The notes under the pieces were generated by a model. It ran no database searches. It had not been told where the DNA came from and saw only the letters and a program-made list of their open reading frames with translations. A stretch of DNA of 64,000 nucleotides from Leptasterias polaris. Its lineage: Eukaryota; Echinodermata; Asteroidea; Forcipulatida; Asteriidae. Below are positions 41,001-56,000 of the stretch, piece after piece. Both the position numbers and the translations under genes were made by a program. The stretch is taken from contig JAZGTN010000007.1 of assembly GCA_037783415.1 (NCBI GenBank), positions 2,563,501-2,627,500 on the forward strand, given 5' to 3'. Positions within the stretch are counted from its first letter, which is position 1, and each line of letters opens with the position of its first letter.

Positions 41001-44000
41001 AGGGGTAAGTCCAGCAGTTTTATCAATATTTGGCTGAAAATTGAAATAATCACAAGGGGTAAGTACAGTAGTTTTATCAATATTTGGCCCAAAATTGAAA
41101 TAATCACAAGGGGTAAGTCCAGCAGTTTTATCAATATTTGGCCCAAAATTGAAATAATCACAAGGGGTAAGTCCAGCAGTTTTATCAATATTTGGCCCAA
41201 AATTGAAATAATCACAAGGGGTAAGTCCAGCAGTTTTATCAATTTTGAACCAAAAATTGAAATAATCACAAGGGGTAAGTCAAGCAGTTTTATCAATATT
41301 TGGCCCAAAACTGAAATAATCACAAGGGGTAAGTCCAGCAGTTTTATCAATATTTGGCTGAAAATTGAAATAATCACAAGGGGTAAGTCCAGTAGTTTTA
41401 TCAATATTTGGCCCAAAATTGAAATAATCACAAGGGGTAAGTCCAGCAGTTTTATCAATATTTGGCCCAAAATTGAAATAATCACAAGGGGTAAGTCCAG
41501 CAGTTTTATCAATATTTGGGCCAAAATTGAAATAATCACAAGGGGTAAGTCCAGCAGTTTTATCAATTTTGAGCCCAAAATTGAAATAATCACAAGGGGT
41601 AAGTCCAGCAGTTTTATCAATATTTGGCCCAAAATTGAAATAATCACAAGGGGTAAGTCCAGCAGTTTTATCAATTTTGAGCCCAAAATTGAAATAATCA
41701 CAAGGGGTAAGTCCAGCAGTTTTATCAATATTTGGCCCAAAATTGAAATAATCACAAGGGGTAAGTCCAGCAGTTTTATCAATATTTGGCCCAAAATTGA
41801 AATAATCACAAGGGGTAAGTCCAGCAGTTTTATCAATTTTGAGCCCAAAATTTAAATAATCACAAGGGGTAAGTCCAGCAGTTTTATCAATTTTGGGCCC
41901 AAAATTGAAATAATCACAAGGGGTAAGTCCAGCAGTTTTATCAATATTTGGCCCAAAATTGAAATAATCACAAGGGGTAAGTCCAGCAGTTTTATCAATA
42001 TTTGGCCCAAAATTGAAATAATCACAAGGGGTAAGTCCAGCAGTTTTATCAATATTTGGCCCAAAATTGAAATAATCACAAGGGGTAAGTCCAGCAGTTT
42101 TATCAATTTTGAGCCCAAAATTGAAATAATCACAAGGGGTAAGTCCAGCAGTTTTATCAATTTTGGGCCCAAAATTGAAATAATCACAAGGGGTAAGTCC
42201 AGCAGTTTTATCAATTTTGGGCCTAAAATTGAAATAATCACAAGGGGTAAGTCCAGCAGTTTTATCAATTTTGGGCCCAAAATTGAAATAATCACAAGGG
42301 GTAAGTCCAGCAGTTTTATCAATTTTGGGCCCAAAATTGAAATAATCACAAGGGGTAAGTCCAGCAGTTTTATCAATTTTGGGCCCAAAATTGAAATAAT
42401 CACAAGGGGTAAGTCCAGCAGTTTTATCAATATTTGGCCCAAAATTGAAATAATCACAAGGGGTAAGTCCAGCAGTTTTATCAATTTTGAACCAAAAATT
42501 GAAATAATCACAAGGGGTAAGTCAAGCAGTTTTATCAATATTTGGCCCAAAACTGAAATAATCACAAGGGGTAAGTCCAGCAGTTTTATCAATATTTGGC
42601 TGAAAATTGAAATAATCACAAGGGGTAAGTCCAGTAGTTTTATCAATATTTGGCCCAAAATTGAAATAATCACAAGGGGTAAGTCCAGCAGTTTTATCAA
42701 TATTTGGCCCAAAATTGAAATAATCACAAGGGGTAAGTCCAGCAGTTTTATCAATTTTGAGCCCAAAATTGAAATAATCACAAGGGGTAAGTCCAGCAGT
42801 TTTATCAATTTTGGGCCCAAAATTGAAATAATCACAAGGGGTAAGTCCAGCAGTTTTATCAATTTTGGGCCCAAAATTGAAATAATCACAAGGGGTAAGT
42901 CCAGCAGTTTTATCAATTTTGGGCCCAAAATTGAAATAATCACAAGGGGTAAGTCCAGCAGTTTTATCAATATTTGGCCCAAAATTGAAATAATCACAAG
43001 GGGTAAGTCCAGCAGTTTTATCAATTTTGAACCAAAAATTGAAATAATCACAAGGGGTAAGTCAAGCAGTTTTATCAATATTTGGCCCAAAACTGAAATA
43101 ATCACAAGGGGTAAGTCCAGCAGTTTTATCAATATTTGGCTGAAAATTGAAATAATCACAAGGGGTAAGTCCAGTAGTTTTATCAATATTTGGCCAAAAT
43201 TGAAATAATCACAAGGGGTAAGTCCAGCAGTTTTATCAATATTTGGCCCAAAATTGAAATAATCACAAGGGGTAAGTCCAGCAGTTTTATCAATTTTGAG
43301 CCCAAAATTGAAATAATCACAAGGGGTAAGTCCAGCAGTTTTATCAATTTTGGGCCCAAAATTGAAATAATCACAAGGGGTAAGTCCAGCAGTTTTATCA
43401 ATATTTGGCCCAAAATTGAAATAATCACAAGGGGTAAGTCCAGCAGTTTTATCAATTTTGGGCCCAAAATTGAAATAATCACAAGGGGTAAGTCCAGCAG
43501 TTTTATCAATTTTGGGCCCAAAATTGAAATAATCACAAGGGGTAAGTCCAGCAGTTTTATCAATATTTGGCCCAAAATTGAAATAATCACAAGGGGTAAG
43601 TCCAGCAGTTTTATCAATATTTGGCCCAAAATTGAAATAATCACAAGGGGTAAGTCCAGCAGTTTTATCAATTTTGAGCCCAAAATTGAAATAATCACAA
43701 GGGGTAAGTCCAGCAGTTTTATCAATATTTGGCCCAAAATTGAAATAATCACAAGGGGTAAGTCCAGCAGTTTTATCAATTTTGAGCCCAAAATTTAAAT
43801 AATCACAAGGGGTAAGTCCAGCAGTTTTATCAATTTTGGGCCCAAAATTGAAATAATCACAAGGGGTAAGTCCAGCAGTTTTATCAATATTTGGCCCAAA
43901 ATTGAAATAATCACAAGGGGGAAGTCCAGCAGTTTTATCAATATTTGGCCCAAAATTGAAATAATCACAAGGGGTAAGTCCAGCAGTTTTATCAATATTT

Positions 44001-47000
44001 GGCCCAAAACTGAAATAATCACAAGGGGTAAGTCCAGCAGTTTTATCAATATTTGGCTGAAAATTGAAATAATCACAAGGGTAAGTCCAGTAGTTTTATC
44101 AATATTTGGCCCAAAATTGAAATAATCACAAGGGGTAAGTCCAGCAGTTTTATCAATATTTGGCCCAAAATTGAAATAATCACAAGGGGTAAGTCCAGCA
44201 GTTTTATCAATATTTGGCCCAAAATTGAAATAATCACAAGGGGTAAGTCCAGCAGTTTTATCAATATTTGGCCCAAAATTGAAATAATCACAAGGGGTAA
44301 GTCCAGCAGTTTTATCAATTTTGAGCCCAAAATTGAAATAATCACAAGGGGTAAGTCCAGCAGTTTTATCAATTTTGGGCCCAAAATTGAAATAATCACA
44401 AGGGGTAAGTCCAGCAGTTTTATCAATATTTGGCCCAAAATTGAAATAATCACAAGGGGTAAGTCCAGCAGTTTTATCAATATTTGGCCCAAAATTGAAA
44501 TAATCACAAGGGGTAAGTCCAGCAGTTTTATCAATTTTGGGCCCAAAATTGAAATAATCACAAGGGGTAAGTCCAGCAGTTTTATCAATTTTGGGCCCAA
44601 AATTGAAATAATCACAAGGGGTAAGTCCAGCAGTTTTATCAATATTTGGCCCAAAATTGAAATAATCACAAGGGGTAAGTCCAGCAGTTTTATCAATTTT
44701 GAACCAAAAATTGAAATAATCACAAGGGGTAAGTCCAGCAGTTTTATCAATATTTGGCCCAAAATTGAAATAATCACAAGGGGTAAGTCCAGCAGTTTTA
44801 TCAATTTTGAGCCCAAATTGAAATAATCACAAGGGGTAAGTCCAGCAGTTTTATCAATATTTGGCCCAAAATTGAAATAATCACAAGGGGTAAGTCCAGC
44901 AGTTTTATCAATATTTGGCCCAAAATTGAAATAATCACAAGGGGTAAGTCCAGCAGTTTTATCAATTTTGAGCCCAAAATTTAAATAACCACAAGGGGTA
45001 AGTCCAGCAGTTTTATCAATTTTGGCCCAAAATTGAAATAATCACAAGGGGTAAGTCCAGCAGTTTTATCAATATTTGGCCCAAAATTGAAATAATCACA
45101 AGGGGTAAGTCCAGCAGTTTTATCAATATTTGGCCCAAAATTGAAATAATCACAAGGGGTAAGTCCAGCAGTTTTATCAATATTTGGCCCAAAATTGAAA
45201 TAATCACAAGGGGTAAGTCCAGCAGTTTTATCAATTTTGAGCCCAAAATTGAAATAATCACAAGGGGTAAGTCCAGCAGTTTTATCAATTTTGGGCCCAA
45301 AATTGAAATAATCACAAGGGGTAAGTCCAGCAGTTTTATCAATTTTGGGCCCAAAATTGAAATAATCACAAGGGGTAAGTCCAGCAGTTTTATCAATTTT
45401 GGGCCCAAAATTGAAATAATCACAAGGGGTAAGTCCAGCAGTTTTATCAATTTTGGGCCCAAAATTGAAATAATCACAAGGGGTAAGTCAGCAGTTTTAT
45501 CAATTTTGGGCCCAAAATTGAAATAATCACAAGGGGTAAGTCCAGCAGTTTTATCAATATTTGGCCCAAAATTGAAATAATCACAAGGGGTAAGTCCAGC
45601 AGTTTTATCAATTTTGAACCAAAAATTGAAATAATCACAAGGGGTAAGTCAAGCAGTTTTATCAATATTTGGCCCAAAACTGAAATAATCACAAGGGGTA
45701 AGTCCAGCAGTTTTATCAATATTTGGCTGAAAATTGAAATAATCACAAGGGGTAAGTCCAGTAGTTTTATCAATATTTGGCCCAAAATTGAAATAATCAC
45801 AAGGGGTAAGTCCAGCAGTTTTATCAATATTTGGCCCAAATTGAAATAATCACAAGGGGTAAGTCCAGCAGTTTTATCAATATTTGGCCCAAAATTGAAA
45901 TAATCACAAGGGGTAAGTCCAGCAGTTTTATCAATTTTGAGCCCAAAATTGAAATAATCACAAGGGGTAAGTCCAGCAGTTTTATCAATATTTGGCCCAA
46001 AATTGAAATAATCACAAGGGGTAAGTCCAGCAGTTTTATAAATTTTGAGCCCAAAATTGAAATAATCACAAGGGGTAAGTCCAGCAGTTTTATCAATTTT
46101 GGGCCCAAAATTGAAATAATCACAAGGGGTAAGTCCAGCAGTTTTATCAATATTTGGCCCAAAATTGAAATAATCACAAGGGGTAAGTCCAGCAGTTTTA
46201 TCAATATTTGGCCCAAAATTGAAATAATCACAAGGGGTAAGTCCAGCAGTTTTATCAATTTTGGGCCCAAAATTGAAATAATCACAAGGGGTAAGTCCAG
46301 CAGTTTTATCAATTTTGGGCCCAAAATTGAAATAATCACAAGGGGTAAGTCCAGCAGTTTTATCAATATTTGGCCCAAAATTGAAATAATCACAAGGGGT
46401 AAGTCCAGCAGTTTTATCAATTTTGGGCCCAAAATTGAAATAATCACAAGGGGTAAGTCCAGCAGTTTTATCAATATTTGGCCCAAAATTTAAATAATCA
46501 CAAGGGGTAAGTCCAGCAGTTTTATTAATATTTGGCCCAAAATTTAAATAATCACAAGGGGTAAGTCCAGCAGTTTTATCAATTTTGGGCCCAAAATTTA
46601 AATAATCACAAGGGGTAAGTCCAGCAGTTTTATCAATTTTGGCCCAAAATTGAAATAATCACAAGGGGTAAGTCCAGCAGTTTTATCAATATTTGGCCCA
46701 AAATTGAAATAATCACAAGGGGTAAGTCCAGCAGTTTTATCAATTTTGAGCCCAAAATTTAAATAACCACAAGGGGTAAGTCCAGCAGTTTTATCAATTT
46801 TGGGCCCAAAATTGAAATAATCACAAGGGTAAGTCCAGCAGTTTTATCAATATTTGGCCCAAAATTGAAATAATCACAAGGGGTAAGTCCAGCAGTTTTA
46901 TCAATATTTGGCCCAAAATTGAAATAATCACAAGGGGTAAGTCCAGCAGTTTTATCAATATTTGGCCCAAAATTGAAATAATCACAAGGGGTAAGTCCAG

Positions 47001-50000
47001 CAGTTTTATCAATTTTGAGCCCAAAATTGAAATAATCACAAGGGGTAAGTCCAGCAGTTTTATCAATTTTGGGCCCAAAATTGAAATAATCACAAGGGGT
47101 AAGTCCAGCAGTTTTATCAATTTTGGGCCCAAAATTGAAATAATCACAAGGGGTAAGTCCAGCAGTTTTATCAATTTTGGGCCCAAAATTGAAATAATCA
47201 CAAGGGGTAAGTCCAGCAGTTTTATCAATTTTGGGCCCAAAATTGAAATAATCACAAGGGGTAAGTCCAGCAGTTTTATCAATTTTGGGCCCAAAATTGA
47301 AATAATCACAAGGGGTAAGTCCAGCAGTTTTATCAATATTTGGCCCAAAATTGAAATAATCACAAGGGGTAAGTCCAGCAGTTTTATCAATTTTGAACCA
47401 AAAATTGAAATAATCACAAGGGGTAAGTCAAGCAGTTTTATCAATATTTGGCCCAAAACTGAAATAATCACAAGGGGTAAGTCCAGCAGTTTTATCAATA
47501 TTTGGCTGAAAATTGAAATAATCACAAGGGGTAAGTCCAGTAGTTTTATCAATATTTGGCCCAAAATTGAAATAATCACAAGGGGTAAGTCCAGCAGTTT
47601 TATCAATATTTGGCCCAAAATTGAAATAATCACAAGGGGTAAGTCCAGCAGTTTTATCAATATTTGGCCCAAAATTGAAATAATCACAAGGGGTAAGTCC
47701 AGCAGTTTTATCAATTTTGAGCCCAAAATTGAAATAATCACAAGGGGTAAGTCCAGCAGTTTTATCAATATTTGGCCCAAAATTGAAATAATCACAAGGG
47801 GTAAGTCCAGCAGTTTTATAAATTTTGAGCCCAAAATTGAAATAATCACAAGGGGTAAGTCCAGCAGTTTTATCAATTTTGGGCCCAAAATTGAAATAAT
47901 CACAAGGGGTAAGTCCAGCAGTTTTATCAATATTTGGCCCAAAATTGAAATAATCACAAGGGGTAAGTCCAGCAGTTTTATCAATATTTGGCCGAAAATT
48001 GAAATAATCACAAGGGGTAAGTCCAGCAGTTTTATCAATTTTGGGCCCAAAATTGAAATAATCACAAGGGGTAAGTCCAGCAGTTTTATCAATTTTGGGC
48101 CCAAAATTGAAATAATCACAAGGGGTAAGTCCAGCAGTTTTATCAATATTTGGCCCAAAATTTAAATAATCACAAGGGGTAAGTCCAGCAGTTTTATCAA
48201 TTTTGGGCCCAAAATTGAAATAATCACAAGGGGTAAGTCCAGCAGTTTTATCAATTTTGGGCCCAAAATTGAAATAATCACAAGGGGTAAGTCCAGCAGT
48301 TTTATCAATTTTGGGCCCAAATTGAAATAATCACAAGGGGTAAGTCCAGCAGTTTTATCAATATTTGGCCCAAAATTGAAATAATCACAAGGGGTAAGTC
48401 CAGCAGTTTTATCAATTTTGAACCAAAAATTGAAATAATCACAAGGGGTAAGTCAAGCAGTTTTATCAATATTTGGCCCAAAACTGAAATAATCACAAGG
48501 GTAAGTCCAGCAGTTTTATCAATATTTGGCTGAAAATTGAAATAATCACAAGGGGTAAGTCCAGTAGTTTTATCAATATTTGGCCCAAAATTGAAATAAT
48601 CACAAGGGGTAAGTCCAGCAGTTTTATCAATATTTGGCCCAAAATTGAAATAATCACAAGGGGTAAGTCCAGCAGTTTTATCAATATTTGGCCCAAAATT
48701 GAAATAATCACAAGGGGTAAGTCCAGCAGTTTTATCAATTTTGAGCCCAAAATTGAAATAATCACAAGGGGTAAGTCCAGCAGTTTTATCAATATTTGGC
48801 CCAAAATTGAAATAATCACAAGGGGTAAGTCCAGCAGTTTTATAAATTTTGAGCCCAAAATTGAAATAATCACAAGGGGTAAGTCCAGCAGTTTTATCAA
48901 TTTTGGGCCCAAAATTGAAATAATCACAAGGGGTAAGTCCAGCAGTTTTATCAATATTTGGCCCAAAATTGAAATAATCACAAGGGGTAAGTCCAGCAGT
49001 TTTATCAATATTTGGCCGAAAATTGAAATAATCACAAGGGGTAAGTCCAGCAGTTTTATCAATTTTGGGCCCAAAATTGAAATAATCACAAGGGGTAAGT
49101 CCAGCAGTTTTATCAATTTTGGGCCCAAAATTGAAATAATCACAAGGGGTAAGTCCAGCAGTTTTATCAATATTTGGCCCAAAATTGAAATAATCACAAG
49201 GGGTAAGTCCAGCAGTTTTATCAATTTTGGGCCCAAAATTGAAATAATCACAAGGGGTAAGTCCAGCAGTTTTATCAATATTTGGCCCAAAATTGAAATA
49301 ATCACAAGGGGTAAGTCCAGCAGTTTTATTAATATTTGGCCCAAAATTTAAATAATCACAAGGGGTAAGTCCAGCAGTTTTATCAATTTTGGGCCCAAAA
49401 TTGAAATAATCACAAGGGGTAAGTCCAGCAGTTTTATCAATTTTGGGCCCAAAATTGAAATAATCACAAGGGGTAAGTCCAGCAGTTTTATCAATATTTG
49501 GCCCAAAATTGAAATAATCACAAGGGGTAAGTCCAGCAGTTTTATCAATTTTGAACCAAAAATTGAAATAATCACAAGGGGTAAGTTTTATCAATATTTG
49601 GCCCAAAACTGAAATAATCACAAGGGGTAAGTCCAGCAGTTTTATTAATATTTGGCCCAAAATTTAAATAATCACAAGGGGTAAGTCCAGCAGTTTTATC
49701 AATTTTGGGCCCAAAATTGAAATAATCACAAGGGGTAAGTCCAGCAGTTTTATCAATTTTGGGCCCAAAATTGAAATAATCACAAGGGGTAAGTCCAGCA
49801 GTTTTATCAATATTTGGCCCAAAATTGAAATAATCACAAGGGGTAAGTCCAGCAGTTTTATCAATATTTGGCCCAAAATTGAAATAATCACAAGGGGTAA
49901 GTCCAGCAGTTTTATCAATATTTGGCCCAAAATTGAAATAATCACAAGGGGTAAGTCCAGCAGTTTTATCAATTTTGAGCCCAAAATTGAAATAATCACA

Positions 50001-53000
50001 AGGGGTAAGTCCAGCAGTTTTATCAATTTTGGGCCCAAAATTGAAATAATCACAAGGGGTAAGTCCAGCAGTTTTATCAATTTTGGGCCCAAAATTGAAA
50101 TAATCACAAGGGGTAAGTCCAGCAGTTTTATCAATTTTGGGCCCAAAATTGAAATAATCACAAGGGGTAAGTCCAGCAGTTTTATCAATTTTGGGCCCAA
50201 AATTGAAATAATCACAAGGGGTAAGTCCAGCAGTTTTATCAATTTTGGGCCCAAAATTGAAATAATCACAAGGGGTAAGTCCAGCAGTTTTATCAATATT
50301 TGGCCCAAAATTGAAATAATCACAAGGGGTAAGTCCAGCAGTTTTATCAATTTTGAACCAAAAATTGAAATAATCACAAGGGGTAAGTCAAGCAGTTTTA
50401 TCAATATTTGGCCCAAAACTGAAATAATCACAAGGGGTAAGTCCAGCAGTTTTATCAATATTTGGCTGAAAATTGAAATAATCACAAGGGGTAAGTCCAG
50501 TAGTTTTATCAATATTTGGCCCAAAATTGAAATAATCACAAGGGGTAAGTCCAGCAGTTTTATCAATATTTGGATCAAAATTGAAATAATCACAAGGGGT
50601 AAGTCCAGCAGTTTTATCAATATTTGGCCCAAAATTGAAATAATCACAAGGGGTAAGTCCAGCAGTTTTATCAATTTTGAGCCCAAAATTGAAATAATCA
50701 CAAGGGGTAAGTCCAGCAGTTTTATCAATATTTGGCCCAAAATTGAAATAATCACAAGGGGTAAGTCCAGCAGTTTTATAAATTTTGAGCCCAAAATTGA
50801 AATAATCACAAGGGGTAAGTCCAGCAGTTTTATCAATATTTGGCCCAAAATTGAAATAATCACAAGGGGTAAGTCCAGCAGTTTTATCAATATTTGGCCG
50901 AAAATTGAAATAATCACAAGGGGTAAGTCCAGCAGTTTTATCAATTTTGGGCCCAAAATTGAAATAATCACAAGGGGTAAGTCCAGCAGTTTTATCAATT
51001 TTGGGCCCAAAATTGAAATAATCACAAGGGGTAAGTCCAGCAGTTTTATCAATATTTGGCCCAAAATTGAAATAATCACAAGGGGTAAGTCCAGCAGTTT
51101 TATCAATTTTGGGCCCAAAATTGAAATAATCACAAGGGGTAAGTCCAGCAGTTTTATCAATATTTGGCCCAAAATTGAAATAATCACAAGGGGTAAGTCC
51201 AGCAGTTTTATTAATATTTGGCCCAAAATTTAAATAATCACAAGGGGTAAGTCCAGCAGTTTTATCAATTTTGGGCCCAAAATTGAAATAATCACAAGGG
51301 GTAAGTCCAGCAGTTTTATCAATTTTGGGCCCAAAATTGAAATAATCACAAGGGGTAAGTCCAGCAGTTTTATCAATATTTGGCCCAAAATTGAAATAAT
51401 CACAAGGGGTAAGTCCAGCAGTTTTATTAATATTTGGCCCAAAATTTAAATAATCACAAGGGGTAAGTCCAGCAGTTTTATCAATTTTGGGCCCAAAATT
51501 GAAATAATCACAAGGGGTAAGTCCAGCAGTTTTATCAATTTTGGGCCCAAAATTGAAATAATCACAAGGGGTAAGTCCAGCAGTTTTATCAATATTTGGC
51601 CCAAAATTGAAATAATCACAAGGGGTAAGTCCAGCAGTTTTATCAATTTTGAACCAAAAATTGAAATAATCACAAGGGGTAAGTTTTATCAATATTTGGC
51701 CCAAAACTGAAATAATCACAAGGGGTAAGTCCAGCAGTTTTATTAATATTTGGCCCAAAATTTAAATAATCACAAGGGGTAAGTCCAGCAGTTTTATCAA
51801 TTTTGGGCCCAAAATTTAAATAATCACAAGGGGTAAGTCCAGCAGTTTTATCAATTTTGGGCCCAAAATTGAAATAATCACAAGGGGTAAGTCCAGCAGT
51901 TTTATCAATATTTGGCCCAAAATTGAAATAATCACAAGGGGTAAGTCCAGCAGTTTTATCAATATTTGGCCCAAAATTGAAATAATCACAAGGGGTAAGT
52001 CCAGCAGTTTTATCAATATTTGGCCCAAAATTGAAATAATCACAAGGGGTAAGTCCAGCAGTTTTATCAATTTTGAGCCCAAAATTGAAATAATCACAAG
52101 GGGTAAGTCCAGCAGTTTTATCAATTTTGGGCCCAAAATTGAAATAATCACAAGGGGTAAGTCCAGCAGTTTTATCAATTTTGGGCCCAAAATTGAAATA
52201 ATCACAAGGGGTAAGTCCAGCAGTTTTATCAATTTTGGGCCCAAAATTGAAATAATCACAAGGGGTAAGTCCAGCAGTTTTATCAATTTTGGGCCCAAAA
52301 TTGAAATAATCACAAGGGGTAAGTCCAGCAGTTTTATCAATTTTGGGCCCAAAATTGAAATAATCACAAGGGGTAAGTCCAGCAGTTTTATCAATATTTG
52401 GCCCAAAATTGAAATAATCACAAGGGGTAAGTCCAGCAGTTTTATCAATTTTGAACCAAAAATTGAAATAATCACAAGGGGTAAGTCAAGCAGTTTTATC
52501 AATATTTGGCCCAAAACTGAAATAATCACAAGGGGTAAGTCCAGCAGTTTTATCAATATTTGGCTGAAAATTGAAATAATCACAAGGGGTAAGTCCAGTA
52601 GTTTTATCAATATTTGGCCCAAAATTGAAATAATCACAAGGGGTAAGTCCAGCAGTTTTATCAATATTTGGCCCAAAATTGAAATAATCACAAGGGGTAA
52701 GTCCAGCAGTTTTATCAATATTTGGCCCAAAATTGAAATAATCACAAGGGGTAAGTCCAGCAGTTTTATCAATTTTGAGCCCAAAATTGAAATAATCACA
52801 AGGGGTAAGTCCAGCAGTTTTATCAATATTTGGCCCAAAATTGAAATAATCACAAGGGGTAAGTCCAGCAGTTTTATAAATTTTGAGCCCAAAATTGAAA
52901 TAATCACAAGGGGTAAGTCCAGCAGTTTTATCAATTTTGGGCCCAAAATTGAAATAATCACAAGGGGTAAGTCCAGCAGTTTTATCAATATTTGGCCCAA

Positions 53001-56000
53001 AATTGAAATAATCACAAGGGGTAAGTCCAGCAGTTTTATCAATATTTGGCCCAAAATTGAAATAATCACAAGGGGTAAGTCCAGCAGTTTTTATCAATAT
53101 TTGGCCCAAAATTGAAATAATCACAAGGGGTAAGTCCAGCAGTTTTATCAATTTTGGGCCCAAAATTGAAATAATCACAAGGGGTAAGTCCAGCAGTTTT
53201 ATCAATTTTGGGCCCAAAATTGAAATAATCACAAGGGGTAAGTCCAGCAGTTTTATCAATATTTGGCCCAAAATTGAAATAATCACAAGGGGTAAGTCCA
53301 GCAGTTTTATCAATATTTGGCCCAAAATTGAAATAATCACAAGGGGTAAGTCCAGCAGTTTTATCAATTTTGAGCCCAAAATTGAAATAATCACAAGGGG
53401 TAAGTCCAGCAGTTTTATCAATATTTGGCCCAAAATTGAAATAATCACAAGGGGTAAGTCCAGCAGTTTTATAAATTTTGAGCCCAAAATTGAAATAATC
53501 ACAAGGGGTAAGTCCAGCAGTTTTATCAATTTTGGGCCCAAAATTGAAATAATCACAAGGGGTAAGTCCAGCAGTTTTATCAATATTTGGCCCAAAATTG
53601 AAATAATCACAAGGGGTAAGTCCAGCAGTTTTATCAATATTTGGCCCAAAATTGAAATAATCACAAGGGGTAAGTCCAGCAGTTTTATCAATATTTGGCC
53701 CAAAATTGAAATAATCACAAGGGGTAAGTCCAGCAGTTTTATCAATTTTGGGCCCAAAATTGAAATAATCACAAGGGGTAAGTCCAGCAGTTTTATCAAT
53801 TTTGGGCCCAAAATTGAAATAATCACAAGGGGTAAGTCCAGCAGTTTTATCAATATTTGGCCCAAAATTGAAATAATCACAAGGGGTAAGTCCAGCAGTT
53901 TTATCAATTTTGGGCCCAAAATTGAAATAATCACAAGGGGTAAGTCCAGCAGTTTTATCAATATTTGGCCCAAAATTTAAATAATCACAAGGGGTAAGTC
54001 CAGCAGTTTTATTAATATTTGGCCCAAAATTTAAATAATCACAAGGGGTAAGTCCAGCAGTTTTATCAATTTTGGGCCCAAAATTGAAATAATCACAAGG
54101 GGTAAGTCCATCAGTTTTATCAATTTTGGGCCCAAAATTGAAATAATCACAAGGGGTAAGTCCAGCAGTTTTATCAATATTTGGCCCAAAATTGAAATAA
54201 TCACAAGGGGTAAGTCCAGCAGTTTTATCAATTTTGAGCCCAAAATTTAAATAACCACAAGGGGTAAGTCCAGCAGTTTTATCAATTTTGGGCCCAAAAT
54301 TGAAATAATCACAAGGGGTAAGTCCAGCAGTTTTATCAATATTTGGCCCAAAATTGAAATAATCACAAGGGGTAAGTCCAGCAGTTTTATCAATATTTGG
54401 CCCAAAATTGAAATAATCACAAGGGGTAAGTCCAGCAGTTTTATCAATATTTGGCCCAAAATTGAAATAATCACAAGGGGTAAGTCCAGCAGTTTTATCA
54501 ATTTTGAGCCCAAAATTGAAATAATCACAAGGGGTAAGTCCAGCAGTTTTATCAATTTTGGGCCCAAAATTGAAATAATCACAAGGGGTAAGTCCAGCAG
54601 TTTTATCAATTTTGGGCCCAAAATTGAAATAATCACAAGGGGTAAGTCCAGCAGTTTTATCAATTTTGGGCCCAAAATTGAAATAATCACAAGGGGTAAG
54701 TCCAGCAGTTTTATCAATTTTGGGCCCAAAATTGAAATAATCACAAGGGGTAAGTCCAGCAGTTTTATCAATTTTGGGCCCAAAATTGAAATAATCACAA
54801 GGGGTAAGTCCAGCAGTTTTATCAATATTTGGCCCAAAATTGAAATAATCACAAGGGGTAAGTCCAGCAGTTTTTATCAATTTTGAACCAAAAATTGAAA
54901 TAATCACAAGGGGTAAGTCAAGCAGTTTTATCAATATTTGGCCCAAAACTGAAATAATCACAAGGGGTAAGTCCAGCAGTTTTATCAATATTTGGCTGAA
55001 AATTGAAATAATCACAAGGGGTAAGTCCAGTAGTTTTATCAATATTTGGCCCAAAATTGAAATAATCACAAGGGGTAAGTCCAGCAGTTTTATCAATATT
55101 TGGCTCAAAATTGAAATAATCACAAGGGGTAAGTCCAGCAGTTTTATCAATATTTGGCCCAAAATTGAAATAATCACAAGGGGTAAGTCCAGCAGTTTTA
55201 TCAATTTTGAGCCCAAAATTTAAATAATCACAAGGGGTAAGTCCAGCAGTTTTATCAATATTTGGCCCAAAATTGAAATAATCACAAGGGGTAAGTCCAG
55301 CAGTTTTATCAATATTTGGCCCAAAATTGAAATAATCACAAGGGGTAAGTAAGTCCAGCAGTTTTATCAATTTTGAGCCCAAAATTTAAATAATCACAAG
55401 GGGTAAGTCCAGCAGTTTTATCAATATTTGGCCCAAAATTGAAATAATCACAAGGGGTAAGTCCAGCAGTTTTATCAATATTTGGCCCAAAATTGAAATA
55501 ATCACAAGGGGTAAGTAAGTCCAGCAGTTTTATCAATTTTGAGCCCAAAATTTAAATAATCACAAGGGGTAAGTCCAGCAGTTTTATCAATATTTGGCCC
55601 AAAATTGAAATAATCACAAGGGGTAAGTCCAGCAGTTTTATCAATTTTGAACCAAAAATTGAAATAATCACAAGGGGTAAGTCAAGCAGTTTTATCAATA
55701 TTTGGCCCAAAACTGAAATAATCACAAGGGGTAAGTCCAGCAGTTTTATCAATATTTGGCTGAAAATTGAAATAATCACAAGGGGTAAGTCCAGTAGTTT
55801 TATCAATATTTGGCCCAAAATTGAAATAATCACAAGGGGTAAGTCCAGCAGTTTTATCAATATTTGGCCCAAAATTGAAATAATCACAAGGGGTAAGTCC
55901 AGCAGTTTTATCAATATTTGGCCCAAAATTGAAATAATCACAAGGGGTAAGTCCAGCAGTTTTATCAATTTTGAGCCCAAAATTGAAATAATCACAAGGG

